64,000 nucleotides of DNA, from the NCBI GenBank assembly GCA_963457665.1, contig OY735237.1:834501-898500 (forward strand). Direction: 5' to 3'. The position numbers and the translations under genes are program-made. Below the pieces are notes generated by a model. The model made no database searches. It worked only from the letters and a program-made list of their open reading frames with translations, and was not told the origin of the DNA. This document shows positions 55,680 to 64,000 of the stretch, piece after piece. Positions within the stretch are counted from its first letter, which is position 1, and every line of letters starts with the position of its first letter. Origin of the DNA: Thysanoteuthis rhombus. Lineage: Eukaryota > Mollusca > Cephalopoda > Oegopsida > Thysanoteuthidae.

Positions 55680-56215
55680 TTCACAGCAGTTGCCCCGTGG
55701 TCACAGCTGGACACTGAGTTACACCAGTTGCTGGGAGGTTATTGCTGAAGGCTGAGTGACAGTAAGTCTCCTCAGGTCTTCAGCTTTCCTCTCATCTCTC
55801 TCTCACCTATCATAGCAGTGCTGTGGTTTGTACCTCAATCACCATGTGGTGTTATATGTTTTGTTTTTTATTCCTTTCCCCTTTCCCTTCTCTCCTCTTC
55901 TCCTTGTTAGGCCACAGCTAACAGTTAAGGGGTTGTAGATCTCATATTTCTAGCACTCTCTTTGGTATTCGCACAGTCCCCAACATTGCTGTAGTCCATA
56001 TAGTCTCGAACCTTCCAACCCTAACCCTAACCCTACTAGGGTCTGTACAGTATCGATCCTTCCTTTTACCCCTAATTCCTCCAATCTTGCCTTCAGTGTC
56101 TTTGGTACAGTTCCGAGTGCACCTACTATTACTGGTACTACCCTGATTTTCATGTTCCATACCTTCATCAGTTCCCTTATCAGGTCTTGATATTTTCTCA
56201 GCTTTTCACTCTCTT
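55680..56215 (-). mobile_element. LINE-e: ORF2 C-terminus and 3' trailer
   Basis: On the minus strand, from 56215 down, the frames read EKYQDLIRELMKVWNMKI, VVPVIVGALGTVPKTLKARL, EELGVKGRIDTVQT, then in another frame WTTAMLGTVRIPKRVLEI and a stop near 55925. The V-PVVVGALG-VPK...LLGTARILR-VL order is a well-known LINE C-terminus. The frame change flanks a telomere-like insert at 56017-56034. The trailer (55680-55925) precedes an ATT/ATC-rich run at 55635-55675 that may be its tail. Confidence 0.7.
56017..56034. repeat. Telomere-like (AACCCT)3
   Basis: AACCCTAACCCTAACCCT, with CTACTAGGGT after it. It lies inside the LINE-e reading frame and encodes the VRVRVG / GLGLGLEG stretch. Confidence 0.9.
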
Positions 56216-56224
56216 TCTCATTTA

Positions 56225-56505
56225 CTCAGGGACATCATAGAATCAATAAGAAAAACTCAAATGGCAGTGGGCTGGCCATGTTGCAAGAATGACAGATGAC
56301 CGATGGACATCGCGACTCACGATATGGATCTCCAGAGAACACATGCACAACTGAGGCCAGCAGAATATTAGATGGAGAGACGAACTAGACAAATTCAGAA
56401 AGTACTGGCTCTGCGACACCCATTATAGAGAAGCATGGCTAATCCTTGGCAAGGTCTATGTCCAACGACGGACATTGAAAGACTGATGATGATAATGATG
56501 ATAAT
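56225..56505 (+). mobile_element. LINE-a 3' fragment with (TGATGATAA)n tail
   Basis: GACATCATAGAATCAATAAG, AAATGGCAGTGGGCTGGCCA, ATGACAGATGACCGATGGAC and CTTGGCAAGGTCTATGTCCA, ending GAAAGACTGATGATGATAAT. It lies ~10 bp from LINE-e in opposite orientation. Confidence 0.85.
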
Positions 56506-56599
56506 CTTATTTATTAATCACTGCTACACACAACAGATCAGTTCAATCTCTTTCGCTGGGTGTAGGATATTCATAAGTTCTGACGTTTATATCTATCCG

Positions 56600-57085
56600 T
56601 CTTTCTGGATGTCGCCCAGCTCAAACTATTTAGAATAGAAACCTGAAATTTTGCACAACACAAAGACACTCATCCCAAATAAGTGAGAAAATGTTTTTTC
56701 TTGTTTTTTAAACCCTCCCCCACACCAGGTTTTTATTAAGGGGTTTCAATTTATAAATCGGTCCCTTATTTTGTGTCCAGCAACATTCACACTTGTTTTT
56801 TGGAACATTGGTACTTTTTGGTGATCGTAACACAAAAACAGCATGAAAAGTAACTTATTCATTGATCAACCCTTTTTCCAATATTTTAACTGATCACCAT
56901 CGAATGAATAACCGGAACTGTTTTTGTTTTTTCTTAAATCATGAATTTATGATTCAAACTATGGTGGTAGTATTTTCATTGTTAACTTAATTTTACCACC
57001 ACCACTGATTAATTTATAAGGTTGAAAGCAGCATATATGAGTTGTGGTGATTCATAATTTCCCTTGGAATGCTATTTTTTTTTCT
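56600..57085 (-). mobile_element. RepA-RepE composite
   Basis: RepA blocks (GTGTCCAGCAACATTCACAC, TTATTCATTGATCAACCCTT) end at GAATGAATAACCGGAACTG. RepE follows (TTAAATCATGAATTTATGAT, ACCACCACCACTGATTAATT, TTTCCCTTGGAATGCTA). This is the third copy with the same junction. Confidence 0.6.
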
Positions 57086-57094
57086 TTTACTGTG

Positions 57095-57400
57095 AGAAAA
57101 GTAAATATATTGGGATGAAAAGTTGGTTACAATAATCAGGTAAAAGAAAACAGTTCAGAGTTTTCAGATCATAATTCCATGGATAGAGCAAACAGTATTT
57201 AACTGTCAGATATTCCTGAAAAATCTGACTTAACATCTGGGAATTTTATAATTTTCAGTGTTTTCATTTTGCTTAATTTATTCATTTTCCCATTTTCCAT
57301 TTGTATTTCAAAAGTACCACTGTCTTGGTTGCACCTTGGCAGATGGCACCCCATCATTGACGATACCTTGGGCCAGCCTAGGATATAGGTTTGTCACTTA
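57095..57400 (+). repeat. RepF copy 2 with downstream segment
   Basis: TTGGGATGAAAAGTTGGTTA, ATAATCAGGTAAAAGAAAAC, TAACTGTCAGATATTCCTGA, then TTTCCATTTGTATTTCAAAA and ACCTTGGCAGATGGCACCCC. It aligns with 31915-32100 and 32395-32520. Confidence 0.5.
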
Positions 57401-57678
57401 TCTTGACTGATTTGCTTAATTCCTAATGAACTCTTTAATGTCTGGAGATGCAAATAGTAGTTCTAATTCACTTTCATTTCAGATTTTAAAAAATATTGAT
57501 CTGAAATTTTCTGCCAGAAGTTAAAAAAATGAAGAAGACAATGCAGATCCCAGACTGAGGAGGGTGAAGAATTAAGACCATTGGCTGCGGCAGAGAGATC
57601 AATGAAGAATCGAAAGGTTTGAGTTAGAAGGGGAAATGTAGCTGCAAGGCAAAATGAAAAAAAACAAAACAAAACAAA

Positions 57679-58117
57679 TAGGTCTGGTTTGTCACTCAAT
57701 AGAAACTGTCATGTGATCAAAGTCTTTTGCTAGCATGCTGCATTGGGGGTGATCAATTAAAAAGATTGGAAAAAGGAGAGATCAATGAATAAATTACTTT
57801 CCTCGCCTTTTGTTGGGCAGTGATCTAAGAATTTTCCCAAAACAAACATGAATGCTACTGGACATAAACTAAGGAACCGATTTAGTAGAATCTTACACTG
57901 CAAATTGAATCCACTAAAAACCTATTTAGGGGATGATTTTTTTTCTAAAAAGTTTTTTGTAGACATAATGAGGAGTGAATGTTTAAAATTTCATCCCTCT
58001 AGCTCTATTTGTACAGTATGATACATACAAAGTCAGTCATCTAGCTGGACCGATTTTAAAAACTGAAGAAACCAATGTTGACAGTTTTGGTGATAACTTT
58101 TATTTGTGGTTTTTAAT
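57679..58117 (+). mobile_element. RepA, full length
   Basis: TAGGTCTGGTTTGTCACTCA to TAACTTTTATTTGTGGTTTT. One of the cleaner copies. Confidence 0.8.
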
Positions 58118-58157
58118 TGTTGTAGAAAAGAAAATGAAAATTTCTATTTTTGAATTT

Positions 58158-58284
58158 GAAGGAAGAGAGAGATTAGTGGAGAGAGAGAAAAAGAGAGGAA
58201 GAAGGAAAGAGAGAGATAGAATAAGGGGGAAGAAGGAGAAAAATCAAGAGGAATAGAATTGAGAAAGAGAGAGAGAGAGAAAAT

Positions 58285-58380
<96 letters not shown>
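58158..58380. repeat. GA-rich block ending in (AG)46
   Basis: Imperfect GA units, then uninterrupted AG at 58288-58380. The 82-codon Ser/Leu ORF on minus is an artefact. Confidence 0.95.
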
Positions 58381-58382
<2 letters not shown>

Positions 58383-58499
58383 CAATGAGGTAAAGGAAGG
58401 AAAATAGGAAAGTATTTTCATTAAATCAAGTGCATGGATCCTTTTTGTTAGGCTCCTTTGATACTGTAATGGTTAACAAGCTATTCTCTCATAGCAACC

Positions 58500-58595
58500 A
58501 CCACTATCAGCAGCACCATTACCACTACCACCATCATCAGTACCATCACCACCACCACCACCACCCAAAGCAGCCCCACCATCATCATCATCAAG
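58500..58595. repeat. CAC/CAT-rich tract
   Basis: CACCATTACCACTACCACCA and (CCA)n, with ATCATCATCATC. It gives a His-rich ORF. Confidence 0.8.
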
Positions 58596-58599
58596 GCCT

Positions 58600-59670
58600 T
58601 CCCCCCCTACTCCTGTCCTATCCTTATTGTACTTCAAAGACATTTCTAGAGACTATCAATAATTTTTGACAGGCATTTTCTTTCATCTTAAATGTTATAA
58701 GGGAAATGTAGCTACAAGGCTGAATGTGATAGATTCTTCTGATTGCAACTTTTATTCAGGCAATCAATCCACAGCAGGGAATAATCAGGATGGATCAGGA
58801 ATGAAGAATGAAGAATGTGAAGCTCCGGCCAATATCTGTGAAAAATTAATGATGCTTGCTGACGCTATGTCTAATAAAAAATTAATATGTCTGTCATCCC
58901 AAGAATTTATCATCCAAGATATTTTTTGATAAAAGATCTATTTTCCCAGATAATCTCAGTAGATAATTAGTTCTGGTTCATTTGTGAGTTATGTTTATTC
59001 ATTTTTTGTGAGATACAGATATTGTTTTATGACCCTTGTACGTAATATGTAGGATGATTCTCTCCTCTACAAAGATAAAAATATTTACGATGAATCTGAA
59101 AGGGGAATTGAAAGCAAGTCAAAGTAGAAAATATTGGATTCTTTGAAAAAACAGTTCATGATAGTAGCTACTTTTTTTTTGTTCAACAATATGCACTTTT
59201 CTTCTCATCTTCAATGTTTTGGACAATCCATTTCTATGGTCCTATTCAGGAGTAAAATGTGATATCCTCAAGGAAAAAGGATCTCTCCTATGGGTTTCTT
59301 CTTCTTTAAAGAAAGAAAAAAAATGGTATCAAACAGAAATATATTTTACACCTAAAGAGCGCCAAAGAAATGAATCAGAAGAAACGTGAGTACTTTGAAG
59401 ATGAGAGGAAGAGTTCAAATTGTCTGAACAAAAGTTGATAGGTTAATGATTCCTCTCAAAGTTATAGACAATAAATTCATAATGGCTTCATCTGTGAAGC
59501 CGAAGTTTCGTTCAATGAAAAAGGTGACATGACAGAATAGCTGTAGGACAGGACGTTTGTAGCACAGGGGAGATAACTTTGAATTTCATTTTGACAAAAA
59601 ATATTTATTCATTTTCTCTTCTCTACTCTATTTTTTTTATTTTTCATAAAAACCTTTCTTTTTTTGGAAC
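58600..59670. other. Intergenic DNA, one weak exon candidate
   Basis: An ORF at 58666-58929 contains a TTTATTCAG acceptor-like site at 58751-58759 followed by ~56 codons (NQSTAGNNQDGSGMKNEECE). No donor, partner exon or family was found, so no gene is called. Confidence 0.3.
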
Positions 59671-59671
59671 A

Positions 59672-59740
59672 GTCAAAATAACTTTCTTCAGTTTTCAAAT
59701 TGGTTCAACTGGTTGGCTGGCTCCACATGAGGAGTCTAAA
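59672..59740 (-). mobile_element. RepA 3' tip fragment
   Basis: CAGTCAAAATAACTTTCTTC, then AGTTTTCAAATTGGTTCAAC and TGGTTGGCTGGCT. Confidence 0.5.
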
Positions 59741-59811
59741 GCTATTTTATTTGGTGATTTATTAGGCTATTCATTTTCAAAAATTTTCGTTGACTTTTGT
59801 ATACATATATA

Positions 59812-60476
59812 GTGGAGATTTGCATTGCAATGAGTTTAGAGAATAGCCTTCTATTCACATTGCCTTTTATTGACGTAGATTATAGAGATTTGCAGTGCAG
59901 TGAGTTTAGAGAATTGCCTTCTATACACATTGCATTTTATATACATGGATAATAGGGATTTACATTGCAGTGAGATTGGAGAATAGCCTTCTATACACAT
60001 TGCCTTTTATAGATGTGGATAATAGAGATTTATATGGCACTGAGCTTGGAGAATAGCCTTCCATGCACATTGTATTTTATAGACGTGGAAAATAGAGATT
60101 ACCATTGCAGTAAGCCTCGAGAATAGCCTTTTATACATATTGCATTTTATGTAAGTGGGTAATAGAGATTTGCATTGCAGTGAGATTGGAGAATAGCCTT
60201 CTATACACATTGCATTTTATAGACGTGGATAATAGAGATCTGCATTGCAATGAGCTTGAAGAATAGCCTTCTATACACATTGCATTTTATAGACATGGAT
60301 AATAGAGATTTACATTGCAGTGAGCTTGGAGAATAGCCTTCTATACACATTGCATTTTATAGATGTAGATTATAGAGATTTGCAGTGCAGTGAGTTTAGA
60401 GAATAGCCTTCTATACACATTGCATTTTATTTACTTGAATAATAGAGATTTGGATTGTAGTGAGATTGGAAAACAG
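59812..60476. repeat. Tandem array, about 10 x 70 bp
   Basis: The unit contains AGAGATTTGCATTGCAGTGA, GAGAATAGCCTTCTATACAC and ATTGCATTTTATAGACGTGG. Units start every 70 bp from 59814 to 60444 and differ by a few percent to >10%. Several short minus-strand ORFs result from it. Confidence 0.95.
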
Positions 60477-60479
60477 TAA

Positions 60480-60895
60480 TTTGTTAACCTCTAACAGAAT
60501 TTTTAAAAAAATTCTTTTTGTTTTCATTACTTTCTATAATTTTATGATTATTTAGACTCAATATTTTTATTATGGCATTAGAAAAAGACTGAAAATCCTT
60601 ACTATGTCAGTTGCATGAAGGAATTTCTATTTTATTTTGTCAGATGCATGAATGAGATTCTTTTTTACTACGTCAGATACATAAAAAATATAGCATACTA
60701 CACCAGTTACACGAATGAAATTATATTTTAATACATCAGTTGCATGAATTAAATTCTATCATATCTCTTGGTATGACAGAAGATATCAGCACATTTCTCA
60801 TTATCATTTGTGGGGATTATATTAATAACAGTAGATCTTCTTTAATGTGTGGCTGATTACAGACCTTCATATATTTTCTTGTTTACCTCTGCCAA
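60480..60895. other. AT-rich DNA with a short degenerate repeat
   Basis: Units like TACTATGTCAGTTGCATGAA with GGAATTTCTATTTTATT recur four times at 60600-60755. Nothing else seen. Confidence 0.4.
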
Positions 60896-61440
60896 AGTTG
60901 GAGAGGTGTGTATAATTTATCACATTTTTCCATCCATCTTTCTGTCCACATAATATCTTCAAAAGTACAGAATGGATATCAGTGAAATTCTGTGAAAATG
61001 TGAGCAACAGGATAAGGAAGAGTTATTCAATTTGGGGACGGATCCAGGAATCTCTTCCTGATTGAGAGATATTTTTTTGTCCCCTCCCCCCATTCATTTA
61101 TGTATACACTCATAACTGTTCAGTCAATATCTCTAGAATTTCTCCATGGATTTCAATGCCATTTCTTGGATGGGTGGAAAATAGGCCACGAAAGAACTGA
61201 TCAAATTTTGAAGAGGATCAATACACAATTACTTCCCCTATCTTGTAGATATATATCGAAACCACATGATATTGCCAAAATTTCATGTCTGTTTACACTA
61301 TATCTCCAAAAGTTCTCAATAAATTGAAACAAGATTGGGGGGAGGGTAGGATATGAGCTACTAAAGGACTGATTAAATTTCGGGGCGGATCCATGCGCAA
61401 TTACTTCCCCTGAAAATGGCATTGGAAGAGGTAAGAGCTC
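60895..61440 (+). mobile_element. RepD-like element
   Basis: CTCTGCCAAAGTTGGAGAGG, GGACGGATCCAGGAATCTCT, then GGCGGATCCATGCGCAATTA and GAAGAGGTAAGAGCTCTCTG. A related run is repeated internally: ATATCTC-(A)AAA/GAA...GG(A)TAG/AATAGG(CC)...ACTGATCAAATTT. The 70-75-codon ORFs here are incidental. Confidence 0.4.
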
Positions 61441-62660
61441 TCTGAGTTTTCATTGTTTTTTCCTGAAATTGTGTACAAGAAAACAAATGAGATTGAGTTT
61501 TTTACAATTACATATTAATTGGTATTCTGCTCATCAGATTTTGTAGAAGACAGCAGATTCCAAGATGTTTCCATTAAAACCAGTTTTCAATCGAAAGAAC
61601 CATTATTGACACATGATAAGTTTTTAGTTATGATTTTCAAAAATACAACAGTCAATAAACTTTGAATAACTCCAATGATAATTGAGCAAATTGAGAGAAA
61701 TTTTATCTCAATATCTTGTTGGTATTTCTTTAGCTTATCTGATAGGATTTTGCATAAATTTAAATAAATTATTGATAACTGATAGATCCCTAATTTTTCA
61801 ATTCTTTTACCAATATTTTTGTCAGGTCTGTGTTTGTTTTACAAAATATCAACAAAAACTATATCAATCGCTGACCCGAAGAAAATATTAATGGAATAAT
61901 GGAAAAACATTAGATCAATCAGTTATTGATAATTTATTCAAATTTATGCAAATTTTGTCTCAAAAAAGTCAAATTAGTCATGGGGTGATCTACATAATAT
62001 TAAGATAAATTTCACTCAATTTGTTCGATTAATCTCAGAGTTATTTCAAATTTGATAGAAAATGTATTTTTTTTTTCATCTTGGCTGAAAACTTACCAGA
62101 GGTCACTGTAGATCTATAAACTTTTATGAAAAGAAAAAAAGAATCTGATTTTTCATGAAATCTTAAGAGATTTGTGACTTTTGTTGTTCAAATGTTCAAA
62201 TGTTCTGAATGATAATGATCTTTCTTAATATTAATAATTGTTTATTTCATCTCTTTTCTTCAAACTATTAATTGTTCGTTTCATATCTGATTATTTTGTT
62301 GAGATTCTTTGTCGTTGGATGACTCCCCGTTTCTCTTTCCTCTGATAAAATTTCTTCTGGAAACAAAGAATGAAACTAGACATTATGATCAAGTTCAAAA
62401 TCTTTGTGGCTTTTTTATAGATTTTTTTGTTATACTCACTAGTCCATGACTGAACACTTCACTCATGTTTATCATGCCTATAACAGCTTGCTCAGCAGAT
62501 AGCTGCTACTGATGCTATAAGTGCAATAAACTTAATAGGAAGTGAGAAGGGAGAGGGGTGAGTCAGGTATTATGGTAAGAGAGTTGTAAGGAAAAAAACC
62601 AAAAGAGGGTAGAAAGGGAGCGGAATGTTAACTGTTAATAATACTATATGTGAGGGAGAC
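61441..62660. other. AT-rich intergenic DNA
   Basis: No gene, repeat family or RNA recognised. Confidence 0.45.
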
Positions 62661-62666
62661 ACGGCT

Positions 62667-63364
<698 letters not shown>

Positions 63365-64000
63365 CGATATGACTTGTGTACAGAACGAGCATCAGAAGTT
63401 TCAAAACTCTCGGATGATGCAAGGGAGGTTACTGTGATGAAATTCCTGAGTTGTCTCCCTTCACTCAAACTTTGATCTTCAGAATGGACACTTTTGAAAC
63501 CAGAGATCAGACGGTCACAATCTAGTTCAATTTATTTATATTTTATAAAGAAAACAATTAATCCATATGTACAATATTTTAAGTGTTCCAAAGAATCCTC
63601 AAAATGAAAGGTAGCATTACTTTAAAAAAAATTGTTTATGAGTTCAAGATTATACCAATCAAAAACTCTTGATCTTTTTTTTTTCACTTTTTGAATAGGA
63701 AAAATCTACTAGAAATTCTTGACACATTAACACAGAAAAATAAGGAAGAATTTCTATAAAACAAAAAGCAAAAATTGCTCAGAACAACTTCATAAAGTTT
63801 TTTCCAAAAAAAAGATTTAATAAATAGCAAAAAGCATCTTTAAATAACCATCAAGGAATTCTCAATTGAATCATATTTGTGAATTACTGTCAATTCTATT
63901 TGATTTTATTGTATCTTCTGTGAAAGTCATCTTACAATCTACTCCATAATTATTGAAATGTTGATTTCACTGGAAAAATAGGTACATAACACAAGATACT
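63365..64000. other. AT-rich intergenic DNA
   Basis: Nothing supported. Confidence 0.4.

Noticed and set aside
56017-56034. Chromosome end or interstitial telomere block
   Set aside because: Only three hexamers, embedded in a LINE reading frame.
58666-58929. 87-codon ORF with an acceptor-like site
   Set aside because: No partner exon, no recognised motif, and the acceptor alone is weak evidence.

Overview
The window looks like a gene-poor, AT-rich stretch of a large, repeat-laden animal genome. I see no bacterial or phage gene organisation. Most of the DNA is decayed transposable elements, simple-sequence tracts and tandem arrays. The LINE remnants and tRNA-derived SINEs point to an invertebrate metazoan. 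A marine lophotrochozoan such as a mollusc or annelid is my guess, but nothing here proves the phylum.

Only one stretch looks like a host gene. At about 33984-35230 (+) a putative 3' exon carries a 119-residue ORF with a strong start context, two predicted membrane helices and a downstream AATAAA. I do not recognise the family.

Repeat families, with names used only here: RepA is a ~400-460 bp interspersed element running from CAGGTCTGGTTAGTC to TTGACAGTTTCT, with about 30 copies or fragments in both orientations. RepB has three copies sharing a 22-nt palindrome. RepC is a short hAT-type element with CAGTGTTGCCAA-like ends. RepD is a fragment group ending near GCGCTCTCCAAGTGC. RepE is fused to RepA at three loci. 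RepF and RepG lie in 30.3-32.6 kb and 57 kb. There are at least three tRNA-derived SINE families. LINE-a is an RTE-like element whose 3' end is followed by (TGA)n/(ATC)n, with about a dozen 5'-truncated copies. LINE-b, -c, -d and -e are single fragments of other reverse-transcriptase elements.

Layout: 0-16 kb is RepA/B/C, SINE-1 and LINE-a debris. 17-20 kb holds a CT-rich block, a perfect 16 x 39 bp minisatellite and a TTC tract. 20-34 kb is dense RepA with ATCT arrays and RepF/G. 34-35 kb has the candidate gene, followed by a hAT-like MITE. 36-42 kb has LINE remnants, a (TA)n tract and two foldback elements. 43-50 kb mixes LINE-c/d, RepA, a 116-bp perfect inverted repeat and a 222-bp CAT/CAC tract. 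50-53 kb has clustered SINE heads, a 7 x 96 bp array and SINE-2. 54-58 kb has RepA, LINE-e with a telomere-like insert, LINE-a and a (GA)n tract. 59.8-60.5 kb is a 10 x 70 bp array. 62.7-63.4 kb is a ~700 bp (TA)n block.

Most long ORFs in the window are products of simple repeats or transposon remnants. No RNA genes, CRISPR arrays or operons are supported.
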